Shown here: one piece after another, positions 53,189 to 62,747 of the stretch
Numbering within the stretch: the first letter of the stretch is position 1
Layout: every line of letters begins with the position of its first letter
Source: Phycobacter azelaicus
GTDB taxonomy: Bacteria; Pseudomonadota; Alphaproteobacteria; Rhodobacterales; Rhodobacteraceae
NCBI RefSeq assembly: GCF_014884385.1
Contig: NZ_WKFH01000003.1
Span: 3,070,001 to 3,134,000 of the forward strand
DNA: 64,000 bases
Direction: 5' to 3'
Notes under the pieces: generated by a model
Database searches by the model: none
What the model was told of the DNA's origin: nothing
Seen by the model: only the letters and a program-made list of their open reading frames with translations
Position numbers and translations under genes: made by a program

Positions 53189-55936
53189 GTGAGCGATACG
53201 CCGGAAACTCCTGAAAACATGGATGAAAATCAACCGTCAAAGCCGGTTTACGAGGGGCCGACGGTTTCCATAGAATCTGAGATGCGGGCCTCCTATCTCG
53301 ATTACGCCATGTCGGTGATTGTTAGCCGGGCCATTCCCGACCTGCGCGACGGGTTGAAGCCTGTGCACAGGCGCATCCTTTATGCGATGCACGAGACCGG
53401 TAACACCCACGACAAAGCCTATCGGAAGTCGGCCCGTCCCGTGGGCGATGTCATGGGTAAATATCACCCCCACGGCGATAGTGCGATCTATGATGCCCTC
53501 GTGCGCATGGCGCAGGATTTCTCCATGTCGCTGCCGCTTCTGGACGGTCAGGGCAACTTCGGCTCCATGGATGGTGATAACCCGGCGGCGATGCGCTACA
53601 CCGAGGTGCGGATGGACAAGCCCGCCGCCTTCATGCTGTCCGACATCGACAAGGAAACCGTCGATTTTCAGGACAACTACGACGGCAAGGACCGCGAACC
53701 GACTGTTCTGCCGGCCCGTTTTCCGAACATGCTGGTCAATGGCGCCGGCGGGATCGCGGTTGGGATGGCGACCAACATTCCGCCTCATAACCTTGGTGAA
53801 GTTGTCGATGCGACCCTTGCCCTGATCGAGGATCCCGATTTGACCAGCGAACAGCTGATCGAATATGTGCCCGGACCCGACTTTCCCACAGGGGGCGTGA
53901 TGCTGGGCCGCTCTGGCGCACGCAAGGCCTATCTTGAGGGGCGCGGCAGCGTCATCATCCGCGCCAAGACCCGGGTGGAGGAGATCAGGAAAGACCGCTA
54001 CGCCATTGTTGTGGATGAGATTCCCTACCAAGTGAACAAAGCTTCCATGATCGAGAAGATCGCGGAACAGGTCCGTGAGAAAAAGGTCGAAGGCGTTGCC
54101 CATGTGCAGGATGAATCCGACCGCAACGGGGTGCGTGTGGTGGTGGAGCTGAAGCGCGACGCAACGGCCGAGGTGGTTTTGAACCAGCTTTATCGCTTCA
54201 CGCCAATGCAAACCTCCTTTGGTTGCAACATGCTGGCTCTGAACGGCGGCCGCCCAGAGCAGCTGACTTTGCGCAAGTTCCTGACCTCTTTCATTGATTT
54301 CCGCGAAGACGTTGTGGCGCGCCGTACGGCGTACCTTTTGCGAAAAGCGCGCGAGCGCAGCCATATCCTCTGTGGTCTGGCGGTTGCCGTATCCAACGTG
54401 GATGAAATCGTTGCAACTATTCGTGCATCGGCGGACGCGGCCGAGGCGCGTGAAAAGCTGATGACCCGTCGTTGGCCGGCTATGGACATTGCCGACTACA
54501 TCCGCCTGATCGACGATCCGACCCATACCATGAATGACGATGGCACCTACAACCTTTCGGAAACTCAGGCCCGTGCCATTCTTGAACTGCGCTTGCAGCG
54601 CCTGACCCAGATCGGCGTGAAGGAAGTCACCGACGAGCTGGAAGAACTAGCTGCCAAGATCAAGGAATACCTCGAAATTCTTGGATCCCGTGAGCGGATC
54701 ATGGGCATCATTGCCGATGAGCTGCGCGAAGTGCGCGAGAGTTTCGCCGTCCCCCGCCGCACGGAGATTGTCGACTGGTCCGGTGACATGGAGGACGAAG
54801 ACCTTATCGAGCGTGAGGACATGGTGGTGACCGTGACCTCGGGTGGCTATATCAAGCGCACGCCGCTGGCCGATTTCCGCGCGCAGAAGCGCGGCGGGAA
54901 GGGCCTCTCTGGTATGCAGACCAAGGAAGAGGATGTGGTCACCACCCTGTTTGTGGCCAACACCCACACGCAGCTCCTGTTCTTCACCACCGACGGCATG
55001 GTCTACAAGCTCAAGACCTGGCGCCTGCCGCAGGGTGGCCGCACCTCCAAAGGCAAGGCAATCGTCAACATCCTGCCGATCCCGACCGGTGTGTCTATCG
55101 CGGCGATCATGCCTGTCGACCGGGCCGAGGATGAATGGGCCGATCTGCAGATCATGTTTGCCACCTCCGCTGGAACTGTGCGTCGTAACCGGTTGTCTGA
55201 CTTCACGAATGTGATGCGCAACGGCAAGATTGCCATGAAGTTCGAAGATGAGAATGCCGACACCAAGCTGATCAATGCGCGCATTTGTTCCGAAGACGAT
55301 GACATCATGCTGGTCACCAACACCGGGCGCGCGATCCGCTTTCCTTCGACCGAAGTTCGCGTGTTCAACAGCCGCAATTCAGTTGGGGTGCGCGGCATCA
55401 AACTTAACGAGGGCGATGAGGTTGTCTCGATGTCGGTGATCCGCCACTCGAAGTACACGCCAGAGCAGCGCACCGCCTATCTGAAAATGCGCCGCGCCAT
55501 GGCCGGGATTGCCGACGAAGCAGAGGGCTCGGACGAGGATGTGGTCGCAGATCCCAACTTCTCGACTGAACTCTATGCTGAGATGTCCGCAGCCGAGAAC
55601 CTGATCCTGACAATCACCAAGGGCGGCCAGGGCAAGTTGAGCTCCAGCCATGATTACCCCGTGCGTGGGCGTGGCGGCATGGGTGTTACCGCCATGGATA
55701 AGGCAATGCGCGGCGGGGAACTGGTGGCGTCCTTCCCGGTGGAACTGGAAGACCAGATCATGCTGGCAACCTCAAAGGGCCAGTCGATCCGGGTGCCGGT
55801 CGAAGGCATCTCCTTCCGCTCCCGCTCGGCGGGCGGCGTGCGCGTCTTCAACACCGGTAAGGGCGAAGAGGTCGTCTCGGTCGCCTGGATCGCAGACAGC
55901 GGCGATGAAGAAGAAGGTGAAGGCGACGAAGGCTGA
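53189..55936 (+). CDS. gyrA: DNA gyrase subunit A
   Basis: The 915-residue protein matches GyrA. The quinolone-resistance region reads [18 protein letters not shown] with Ser and Asp at the usual resistance positions (sensitive genotype). The catalytic Tyr lies in [10 protein letters not shown]. The C-terminal DNA-wrapping domain has the GyrA box QKRGGKG, which separates it from ParC, and ends in an acidic tail ([11 protein letters not shown]). The GTG at 53189 is taken as start; an ATG at 53219 is possible. GyrA with GyrB supercoils DNA. Confidence 0.97.
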   Translation: MSDTPETPENMDENQPSKPVYEGPTVSIESEMRASYLDYAMSVIVSRAIPDLRDGLKPVHRRILYAMHETGNTHDKAYRKSARPVGDVMGKYHPHGDSAIYDALVRMAQDFSMSLPLLDGQGNFGSMDGDNPAAMRYTEVRMDKPAAFMLSDIDKETVDFQDNYDGKDREPTVLPARFPNMLVNGAGGIAVGMATNIPPHNLGEVVDATLALIEDPDLTSEQLIEYVPGPDFPTGGVMLGRSGARKAYLEGRGSVIIRAKTRVEEIRKDRYAIVVDEIPYQVNKASMIEKIAEQVREKKVEGVAHVQDESDRNGVRVVVELKRDATAEVVLNQLYRFTPMQTSFGCNMLALNGGRPEQLTLRKFLTSFIDFREDVVARRTAYLLRKARERSHILCGLAVAVSNVDEIVATIRASADAAEAREKLMTRRWPAMDIADYIRLIDDPTHTMNDDGTYNLSETQARAILELRLQRLTQIGVKEVTDELEELAAKIKEYLEILGSRERIMGIIADELREVRESFAVPRRTEIVDWSGDMEDEDLIEREDMVVTVTSGGYIKRTPLADFRAQKRGGKGLSGMQTKEEDVVTTLFVANTHTQLLFFTTDGMVYKLKTWRLPQGGRTSKGKAIVNILPIPTGVSIAAIMPVDRAEDEWADLQIMFATSAGTVRRNRLSDFTNVMRNGKIAMKFEDENADTKLINARICSEDDDIMLVTNTGRAIRFPSTEVRVFNSRNSVGVRGIKLNEGDEVVSMSVIRHSKYTPEQRTAYLKMRRAMAGIADEAEGSDEDVVADPNFSTELYAEMSAAENLILTITKGGQGKLSSSHDYPVRGRGGMGVTAMDKAMRGGELVASFPVELEDQIMLATSKGQSIRVPVEGISFRSRSAGGVRVFNTGKGEEVVSVAWIADSGDEEEGEGDEG

Positions 55937-55964
55937 GAGCCGAATTAGATTCGCTGACAGATCA

Positions 55965-55998
55965 GGCGCCGTCCCAAGCCGGGGCGGCGCCTCTCTTT
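55965..55998 (+). terminator. Intrinsic terminator-like hairpin after gyrA
   Basis: GGCGCCGTCCC (55965-55975) pairs with GGGGCGGCGCC (55981-55991), one G-U, over five bases, followed by TCTCTTT. It lies 28 bases past the gyrA stop. Confidence 0.8.
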
Positions 55999-56065
55999 AC
56001 GAAAGACTAAACAATTTTCCCTACGCTCCTGCACAAACGTTTTTCTTTACGGGAGGGAGCGCCCG

Positions 56066-56416
56066 ATGAACCTGTATCATTGCTATATCGACCTGCATCA
56101 CGAGGCCAAGGCGCTGGCCTTTTCCAGCGCGGTGGACCAGTGGATGTCCTACCTGAAGGAGCGCAAGGTGATCAAAGGCTGGCGCCTGTTGCGCCGCAAA
56201 TTGAATCTGGCCAGCGATTCCTGCCGCGATTTTTTGCTGGAGATCGAGTTCGAGAACATGACTCAGCTGGATCAGGCCTTTCGCGTGCTGGGCGAAAAGG
56301 ACGAGGAAATCGAGAAGCTATATGCAAACGTTTCCGCGTTGGTGGCCCGGTCGGACTTTGGTCTGTATCGGCCATTCCCGGATCCGGAACGGGCTGAACG
56401 CATGGCGCTCATCTAG
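56066..56416 (+). CDS. Small conserved protein, possibly DUF6614 family
   Basis: The 116-residue protein looks like a small alphaproteobacterial family I associate with DUF6614. It has a DLHHEAKALAFSSAVDQWM N-terminus, GWRLLRRKLNLASD with basic residues, and FGLYRPFPDPERAERMALI at the end. No signal peptide or membrane segment is seen. The family call rests on memory of the conserved end and is not verified. It lies alone after gyrA, with a ribosome-binding GGGAGG upstream. Confidence 0.7.
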   Translation: MNLYHCYIDLHHEAKALAFSSAVDQWMSYLKERKVIKGWRLLRRKLNLASDSCRDFLLEIEFENMTQLDQAFRVLGEKDEEIEKLYANVSALVARSDFGLYRPFPDPERAERMALI

Positions 56417-56425
56417 CGGCTTAAG

Positions 56426-56456
56426 CGCGAACTGATACCTCACCGCGAACTGATAC
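56426..56456 (+). repeat. Two 13-bp direct repeats after the small gene
   Basis: CGCGAACTGATAC is repeated exactly at 56426-56438 and 56444-56456, an 18-bp period, between the gene stop and the next terminator. No function is evident; it may be a local duplication. Confidence 0.6.
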
Positions 56457-56489
56457 AAGGCCGGATCGTTTGATCCGGCCTTTGCTTTT
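56457..56489. terminator. Bidirectional intrinsic terminator between convergent genes
   Basis: AAGGCCGGATC (56457-56467) pairs perfectly with GATCCGGCCTT (56472-56482) over GTTT, followed by TGCTTTT. It can end the small gene (plus) and the M32 peptidase (minus). Confidence 0.9.
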
Positions 56490-56496
56490 GCGACGA

Positions 56497-57966
56497 CTAG
56501 AGATCGTAGATCGCAGAAAACTTCGCTTCGAGATAGTTGAGCAACGGCGCATGATCAGGAACCATTCCAGCGGCCTCAGCAATGGTGTCCTTCGGGCTGC
56601 GCAGGCCACCGTGTTGTTGCAACGCCTGCCCCAGCCAGCCGGTCGCCGCTGAAGTATCGCCCTTGGCAAGCTGCGCGTCCAGATCGGGGACCTCCTGTCG
56701 AAGCGCCTCATGAAGGCAGCCAGCATAGACATTGCCCAGAGAATAGGTCGGGAAGTACCCGAACAGTCCCACTGACCAGTGCACGTCCTGCAAACAGCCA
56801 TTGGACGGCTTATCGACGGCGTAGCCAAAATCAGCCTCGAACCGGTCGTTCCAAGCCGCTTCCAGGTCTTTCACCTCCAGATCGCCCTGCATCAATGCCC
56901 GTTCCAGATCGAAACGAAGCATCACGTGCAGGTTATATTGCAGCTCATCCGCTTCGGTGCGGATATAACCATTGTGGACCTTGTTCACCGCCGCGTAGAA
57001 GGCATCGGCATCGGCGATCCCGAAATCGCCAAAGCTGTCTTTCATCTGATCGAACAGCCAGCCGGTGAAGGCGCGACTGCGCCCCAGTTGGTTTTCATAA
57101 ATCCGGCTCTGGCTTTCGTGCACGCCCATGGACACACCGCGCCCCAGCGGCGTGAGAAGGTAGTCCCGGCTGATGTTCTGCTCATAGGCGGCGTGACCGA
57201 CCTCGTGAATGGTCGAGTAAAAACAGTTGAACGGGTCGCTCTCGCTCGTCCGTGTCGTGATCCGAACATCGAGCCCAGAACCAGAGCTGAACGGGTGTAC
57301 GGCCTTGTCGACACGGCCATGGTCCATGTCATAGCCAAAGGCGCGCGCCAGCTTGCGCGCCAGTTTCATTTGCACCGCCTCGTCGAACTTGCCTTCCAGC
57401 CCTCTCGGCGCAGGGCGATCCAGCACACGGGCCCGCAGGTCCACCAACGCCGGGCGCATCGCATCAAAAATCGCAGCAATCTCGGCCGAGGTTGTACCAT
57501 GCTCATAGTCTGCGACCAGCGCATCATAAAGCTCGCCGTCGGCGGCAAGGGCTTCAGCCTCCTGGCGCTTTAGCGCGACGACTTCTTCGAGAACCGGAAC
57601 GAAGGCGGCGACATCTTCATCCGCACGGGCCTGCGCCCACTTTCCTTGCGCTTCGGATGTGACCTGAGCAAGTTTTTTGGCCAGATCGCCGGGAACCTTG
57701 ACCGCGCGTTCATAGCTCCGCCGGATCTCACGCAAGTGAGCTGCGCCCACTTCATCAGGGGCCTGGGCGGTTTCAAGCCATTCGCCAACCTCAGGCGCAC
57801 TACGGCGGGCGTGAAGGACCGCCTCGAGCGCAGCCATCTCGATGCCGCGCTGGCTTGCGGCGCCGCGGGGCATCATCGTTTCCTGATCCCAGCCCAGGCG
57901 GCCCGAAATCTGCGACAAGGCCTGCGTGTCGCGTTCATAGGCCATTAGCCGTTCAAATGCAGTCAT
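56497..57966 (-). CDS. M32-family metallocarboxypeptidase
   Basis: The 489-residue protein matches the thermostable carboxypeptidase 1 (M32) family. The zinc motif HEVGHAAYEQN (HExxH), VSMGVHESQSRIYENQLGRS and HPFSSGSGLDVRITTR are typical. It removes C-terminal residues from peptides in the cytosol. The start at 57966 lies four bases after the ctaA stop; an ATG at 57996 would overlap ctaA. Confidence 0.94.
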   Translation of the reverse strand: MTAFERLMAYERDTQALSQISGRLGWDQETMMPRGAASQRGIEMAALEAVLHARRSAPEVGEWLETAQAPDEVGAAHLREIRRSYERAVKVPGDLAKKLAQVTSEAQGKWAQARADEDVAAFVPVLEEVVALKRQEAEALAADGELYDALVADYEHGTTSAEIAAIFDAMRPALVDLRARVLDRPAPRGLEGKFDEAVQMKLARKLARAFGYDMDHGRVDKAVHPFSSGSGLDVRITTRTSESDPFNCFYSTIHEVGHAAYEQNISRDYLLTPLGRGVSMGVHESQSRIYENQLGRSRAFTGWLFDQMKDSFGDFGIADADAFYAAVNKVHNGYIRTEADELQYNLHVMLRFDLERALMQGDLEVKDLEAAWNDRFEADFGYAVDKPSNGCLQDVHWSVGLFGYFPTYSLGNVYAGCLHEALRQEVPDLDAQLAKGDTSAATGWLGQALQQHGGLRSPKDTIAEAAGMVPDHAPLLNYLEAKFSAIYDL

Positions 57967-57970
57967 GGGA

Positions 57971-59119
57971 TCAGTAATCCTTGATCGAGGTTGCAATGGG
58001 ATATGCGGCCAGGAAGCGAGCCCGCAGGATCAGCACCCAAAGGATCACAGCAACGATCTGATGAAGGATCGCCGCCTGCCAGGGCGCAGCGTAGAGAACG
58101 GTCACAATGCCGAGTACGATCTGCACCGACAGAACCGCAAAGACCGCGTTGAAGGCGAAGCGCGTTTGAGCGTGGGCACTGCCCCGCCCGCGCAGCCAGA
58201 CTACAACGGCAAATGCAAAGAGAAGATAGCCGCACACGCGGTGAATGAACTGCACCAAACCCGGGTTTTCAAAGAAATTCTTCCAGACTGGCTCCAGCAT
58301 CAACGGGTTCGGCGGGATGATCTGCCCACCCATGAGCGGCCAATCGGTGTAGGAACGGCCGGCATCAATGCCCGCAACCAGTGCGCCGAGTAGGATTTGC
58401 AGGAACGCAAAGTGCAAAAGCCCTGTAGACAGGCCAAAAAGCTTGGTTTCCTTTGCGCGCCGCGCTTGCATCAGCTCCCGCTCTTCTCGCCCCAGCTGGA
58501 ACACGTACCAGGCGAGGAAGCCAAGGATGACGAAGGCTAGGCCCAGATGTGTTGCCAGACGGTAAGACGCGACTGAGGTCATGCCCTCACCCTGGGTCAC
58601 CCCTGAGGCCACCATCCACCATCCGATCGCTCCTTGTACGGCGCCAAGGGCGCCGGGCAAAACCAGTCGGCCGGCCCATCCTGCGGGGATCTTGCGTGCA
58701 ACAAGAAAGCCGAAAAAGCCCACGGCCCAGACAAGGCCAATCACCCGGCCAAGCTGGCGATGCCCCCATTCCCACCAGTAGATGACTTTGAAATCAGCCA
58801 GTTCCATCCACTGGTTTTGAATGCGCCATTGGTCGATCTGCTTGTATTTTTCAAATTCGGACTGCCAGTCCGCCTCACTCATGGGCGGGATTGCACCGGT
58901 CACGGGGCGCCATTCCGTGATCGATAGCCCGGAGTCGGTCAGTCGCGTCAAGCCACCGACTGCAATCATCACCATGACCAAACCAAACAGAACCATCAGC
59001 CAGAGGCGGATCGCCCTGCGTGCACCGCCCCTGCCACGATCAATGACACCCGGCTGGGCGGCCTTCTGTGCGGGCTGCGCCTCATTTACCTCTTCAAAGA
59101 TACTGCGCTTGCTGCTCAT
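57971..59119 (-). CDS. ctaA: Heme A synthase CtaA (COX15-type)
   Basis: The 382-residue membrane protein has about eight hydrophobic segments. The four heme-ligand histidines of CtaA/Cox15 are recognisable in HRQLGRVIGL, HLGLAFVIL, HRVCGYLL and HQIVAVIL. GGLTRLTDSGLSITEWRPVTGAIPP is diagnostic. It oxidises heme O to heme A for cytochrome c oxidase. It is coupled to the M32 peptidase gene, with no ctaB in view. Confidence 0.96.
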   Translation of the reverse strand: MSSKRSIFEEVNEAQPAQKAAQPGVIDRGRGGARRAIRLWLMVLFGLVMVMIAVGGLTRLTDSGLSITEWRPVTGAIPPMSEADWQSEFEKYKQIDQWRIQNQWMELADFKVIYWWEWGHRQLGRVIGLVWAVGFFGFLVARKIPAGWAGRLVLPGALGAVQGAIGWWMVASGVTQGEGMTSVASYRLATHLGLAFVILGFLAWYVFQLGREERELMQARRAKETKLFGLSTGLLHFAFLQILLGALVAGIDAGRSYTDWPLMGGQIIPPNPLMLEPVWKNFFENPGLVQFIHRVCGYLLFAFAVVVWLRGRGSAHAQTRFAFNAVFAVLSVQIVLGIVTVLYAAPWQAAILHQIVAVILWVLILRARFLAAYPIATSIKDY

Positions 59120-59189
59120 GCTTGTCTCTCTTGATTGCGGGTCACGCTTGCGGGCGAGATATAGATCATCCTTGGCCCCCGGTCAGGGG

Positions 59190-59936
59190 TCATTCGCCAT
59201 TTTTCTTCCAGCGGACCATCTGCCGCATTATGCCATGCAGCATCTGCACATCGGCGCGCGTCAGACGCATGCGGCTGAAAAGATTGCGGAAGACCACCTT
59301 CATGCCCGGCGCCTTTTCCGGCGGGAAGAAGTATCCAGCCTCGTCCAGGCGATCCTCATAGTGTTTCACCAGCGCTTCTACCTCGACGCCCGTGGCCCAG
59401 TCGGATTTGCCGATATCAAAGACCTCGTGCTGCACCTCATCGGCCTGGCGGCGCCATTCATAAGCGGTCAGGAGTACGCATTGGCCCAGGTTCAGCGAGG
59501 GGAACTCGGGGTTCACCGGCACGGTGATGATGGCATTGGCCTTGGCGATATCATCATTCTCAAGGCCAGCTCGTTCGGGGCCGAACATCACGGCGACTTT
59601 TTCACCGCCCCGGATCTTTTCCAGCGCCAATTTCATTGCTGCTTCAGGGCTGTAGACGGGTTTGGTGAGCTCCCTTGGGCGGGCCGTGGTGGCAAAGACA
59701 AAGGAGCAATCCTCAAGCGCCCCGGGCACATCCGGCGCCAGCTGAGCTTCGTCCAGCAGCCTGCCCGCGCCCGAAGCCATGGCCACCGATTTCGGGTTCG
59801 GCCAGCCATCACGCGGCGCCACGATGCGCATCCGATCCAGGCCAAAATTCCACATGGCGCGGGCGGCGGCGCCGATGTTCTCACCCATCTGCGGGCGAAC
59901 CAGAACAAAGGCGGGCTGAGGGGTCTCGCTGGGCAT
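59190..59936 (-). CDS. trmJ: tRNA/rRNA methyltransferase TrmJ (SPOUT)
   Basis: The 248-residue protein matches TrmJ, a SPOUT methyltransferase that methylates position 32 of tRNA. The knot motifs are FVLVRPQMGENIGAAARAMWNFGL, VMFGPERAGLENDDI and FPSLNLGQCVLLTAYEW. The ATG at 59936 has GGAG upstream; longer in-frame starts add non-family residues. It is divergent from the ThiE-like gene with a 177-bp gap. Confidence 0.93.
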   Translation of the reverse strand: MPSETPQPAFVLVRPQMGENIGAAARAMWNFGLDRMRIVAPRDGWPNPKSVAMASGAGRLLDEAQLAPDVPGALEDCSFVFATTARPRELTKPVYSPEAAMKLALEKIRGGEKVAVMFGPERAGLENDDIAKANAIITVPVNPEFPSLNLGQCVLLTAYEWRRQADEVQHEVFDIGKSDWATGVEVEALVKHYEDRLDEAGYFFPPEKAPGMKVVFRNLFSRMRLTRADVQMLHGIMRQMVRWKKNGE

Positions 59937-60113
59937 GTCTTTCTCCGTTGCGCCCCTGGGGCAATTGCAGGCGATTTTCCCTGCTCTAATGGCAGGGCGC
60001 GGGATCGGCAAGGCTTGCCGGGCGGCCAATGAAACCCGGACAAGCACGGCGTGTCCTTGCGTCCGGCGCAAGATGCGTTAAACACCTGCCATGAAAGAAC
60101 AGGAGCGCCCGTC

Positions 60114-60746
60114 ATGACCACCGCCGCGGACACTGTAGAAACGCCACAGATCTATCTGATTTCGCCGCCAAGTTTTGAACTGGGCCGGTTCCCGGATCAA
60201 CTGGCAAAGGTGCTCGACAGTGTTGAGGTCGCCTGCGTGCGCCTGGATATGGCGAGCCGCGATGAAGATACGCTCAGCCGAGCCGGTGACGCCCTGCGCG
60301 AGGTGTGCCATGCACGAGACGTGGCCATCGTGATTTCGGACCATCAGATCCTGGCGGAGCGGCTGGGTCTTGACGGTGTGCATCTGAGCGATGCGTCCAA
60401 ATCCGTTCGCAGTGCCCGAAAGGCGCTTGGCGCCGATGCCATCGTCGGCAGTTTCTGCGCCGCCTCGCGCCATGATGGGATGTCCGCCGGAGAGGCCGGC
60501 GCGGATTACGTGAGCTTCGGTCCAATCGGGACCTCTGGCCTTGGTGATGGCGCTCAGGCTCAGCTTGATCTGTTCCAGTGGTGGTCGGAAATGATCGAAG
60601 TCCCTGTTGTGGCCGAAGGCGGTTTGACCGAGGAGTTGATCGCCCAATTCGCCCCCTTCACCGATTTCTTTGGAATTGGGGATGAGATCTGGCGCACCGA
60701 TGATCCTGCCACCGCCCTGCAAGCCTTTGTCAAGGCGATGGGCTGA
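60114..60746 (+). CDS. ThiE-like (thiamine phosphate synthase fold) protein, divergent
   Basis: The 210-residue TIM-barrel protein resembles thiamine phosphate synthase, with GVHLSDASKSVRSARKALG and ADYVSFGPIGTSGLGDG. The usual ThiE features are altered: VNDR reads VISDH, GVHLGQ reads GVHLSD, and the PTxTK end is missing. It may be a TenI-like isomerase or a specialised paralog and not a working ThiE. The ATG at 60114 has AGGAGC upstream. It ends six bases from the convergent HupE-like gene. Confidence 0.75.
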   Translation: MTTAADTVETPQIYLISPPSFELGRFPDQLAKVLDSVEVACVRLDMASRDEDTLSRAGDALREVCHARDVAIVISDHQILAERLGLDGVHLSDASKSVRSARKALGADAIVGSFCAASRHDGMSAGEAGADYVSFGPIGTSGLGDGAQAQLDLFQWWSEMIEVPVVAEGGLTEELIAQFAPFTDFFGIGDEIWRTDDPATALQAFVKAMG

Positions 60747-60751
60747 CGAGG

Positions 60752-61894
60752 CTAAAGCCAGACGCGCTCCACGAACCAGTAGCCACCGATCAACGCGATG
60801 GTCACTGAGGCGGGTATCGCCACCCGGCCGCGGTATTTGGGGTGATTGCCGAACCAATAGCCCACCAACAGGTAGGCAAGCGCAATCACCGTAAGCTGCC
60901 CCAGCTCAACGCCAACGTTGAACCCGATCAGTGCTGAAATGAATTGCGATTGTGGGAGACCAAACTCCTCAAGGACGCTGGCAAAGCCCAATCCGTGCAA
61001 AAGGCCAAACCCAAAGACCACCGCTGTGCGCCAACTGTGCAGACGGCGGGAAAAGATGTTCTCGACTGCCACAAAAACAATCGAAGCGGCAATCAGCGGT
61101 TCCACTATATCGGGATTCACCGTGACCAGCCCAAGGGCTCCGCAGGCCAGTGTGATGGTATGGGCCACAGTAAAGGCGCTGACCTGCCAGATCAGCGGCC
61201 GCAGCCGGGTGCTCAGAAAGAACAGCCCGAGGACAAACAGGATATGATCCAGCCCTTTCGGCAGGATATGATCGAACCCCACAGGTATGTAGGAGATAAA
61301 GGCCTCATAGGGGGCAAGCGCGGAGCCCCCTGCAAGCGCTATAGGGCCGCTGTTTTCGCCGCCCTGCAAGTAACCTGTGTAAGCCGCATCAACACCGTTC
61401 TGACGCAAAACGACCGCGCCCGAGCCTGCCGACCAAGTCAAATTCATCACGTCCGCGCCTAATGGCAGAGGTGCAATCAGATCCAAGAAACTTTCGCGTG
61501 GAACATTCAGATCTCCGACAGGAGCAATCCGAACATCCTTCAGCTCAAGCGTGACCGAAGTCCCTGCTTCCAAGTTGATCGTCTTGACCCAATCTTCGGC
61601 AAAGAGGCGGAGCATGGGGCTCAGTTCTTCGGGAGGCAACGCGCGAAGCAGATCATAATCCCCGGCCTGTCCGGATTCATCGGTGTCCTGATGAGTGTCC
61701 AGGTCTATGCCCGCGACAAAAGCTTCGGCATTCAGCCGCAGTTGCATTTGCAATTCACCGCCTTCGACTGCAAAGTCGGCAATGGTTGGCGTCACCTCAT
61801 GGGCTTGTGCCTGCTCCGGCATCCATAGTCCCAAGCTTGACAGCAGGGCGATTAAAATCACGTTGAGGCGCAGTGGATAAAGAAGTCTGGTCAT
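60752..61894 (-). CDS. HupE/UreJ-family membrane protein
   Basis: The 380-residue protein has an N-terminal signal segment (ending EQAQA), a soluble region to about residue 190, then six or seven hydrophobic segments. The motif GFDHILPKGLDHILFVLGLFFL and TVAHTITLACGALGLV match HupE/UreJ-type nickel or cobalt transporters. The ATG at 61894 shares its CATG with the divergent DUF4198-type gene's ATG, so each 5' leader lies in the other gene. Metal transport is inferred from the family; substrates are unproven. Confidence 0.85.
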   Translation of the reverse strand: MTRLLYPLRLNVILIALLSSLGLWMPEQAQAHEVTPTIADFAVEGGELQMQLRLNAEAFVAGIDLDTHQDTDESGQAGDYDLLRALPPEELSPMLRLFAEDWVKTINLEAGTSVTLELKDVRIAPVGDLNVPRESFLDLIAPLPLGADVMNLTWSAGSGAVVLRQNGVDAAYTGYLQGGENSGPIALAGGSALAPYEAFISYIPVGFDHILPKGLDHILFVLGLFFLSTRLRPLIWQVSAFTVAHTITLACGALGLVTVNPDIVEPLIAASIVFVAVENIFSRRLHSWRTAVVFGFGLLHGLGFASVLEEFGLPQSQFISALIGFNVGVELGQLTVIALAYLLVGYWFGNHPKYRGRVAIPASVTIALIGGYWFVERVWL

Positions 61895-62693
61895 GAAAAA
61901 TCGCCTGTTTCCGTTTGTAATTATTGCTAGCGTCATGGCGGGCACAGTTCCAGCCCTCGCGCATGAATTTTGGATCGAACCCTAAAGCTATCGCGTCACA
62001 GGTGATGAGCCAGTCGCGGCGGATCTGATGAACGGTGAAACCTTCAAGGGCGCGCGGCTGCCCTATTTTCAGACCCGTACCAAACGGTTCGACATTGTCT
62101 CAGGCGATACGGTCGCGCCCTATCAAGGGCGGATGGGGGACCTTCCGGCGCTGACCTTTCAGCCTGTCGAACCTGGCCTCTTTGCAATCGTACATGAAAC
62201 CAAGCCGGAGACCCTCGTATACAAGACCTGGGAGAAGTTCGATGTTTTCGCGCAGCACAAGGGTTTTGCCAATATTCGCGTGCGACACGCAGAACGCGGC
62301 CTTCCTTTTGAGGATTTTGCCGAGCGTTATAGCCGACATGCCAAGGCGTTGATCGCTGTAGGTGCGGGTGCGGGGTCGGACCGCGCACTAGGACTCGAGA
62401 CGGAGTTTGTTGCCCAGGACAACCCCTACACCATGGCCGCAGGCGCCCTGCCCGTCTTGCTGTTGTATCAGGGAAAGCCGCGCGCGAATGCGCAAGTTGA
62501 GGTGTTTGAGCGCGGTCAGGATGGCAGTGTTTCTGTGTTTCTGACGCAAACTGATGCAGGCGGTCGCGTGAACATCCCCGTAAAGCCTGGCCACGAGTAT
62601 TTGCTGGATGCAGTGGTCCTGCGTGCAGCCGATCCGGACGACGGCGCCGTTTGGGAGACCCTTTGGGCGGCGCTGACGTTTGCGGTGCCCTGA
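61893..62693 (+). pseudogene. DUF4198-type periplasmic protein gene with an in-frame stop at codon 31
   Basis: Reading from ATG 61893 gives a signal peptide (ending PALA) and HEFWIEP, the conserved start of DUF4198 (NikM-like) proteins. TAA then follows at 61983-61985, and the frame continues open as SYRVTGDEP to the stop at 62693, about 266 codons in total. Relatives keep a residue (often Gln or Glu) at this place, so a single C-to-T change (CAA to TAA) would explain it. The remaining frame is intact and family-like, which suggests a recent loss or a sequencing error. Downstream ATG 62028 would give a protein without a signal. Confidence 0.8.
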
Positions 62694-62747
62694 GGCGCGG
62701 TCGCGATCGCGCTTGCGGGGCGCTGCGAAAGGCGGCATGAGGGGGAC

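Noticed and set aside
53237-54526. Long open frame antisense to gyrA (429 codons)
   Set aside because: It lies fully inside gyrA and its translation has no family-like motifs; the gyrA reading is unmistakable.
61983-61985. Programmed readthrough or recoding at the in-frame TAA
   Set aside because: TAA is not used for selenocysteine or pyrrolysine and no recoding element is evident; a nonsense change or error is simpler.
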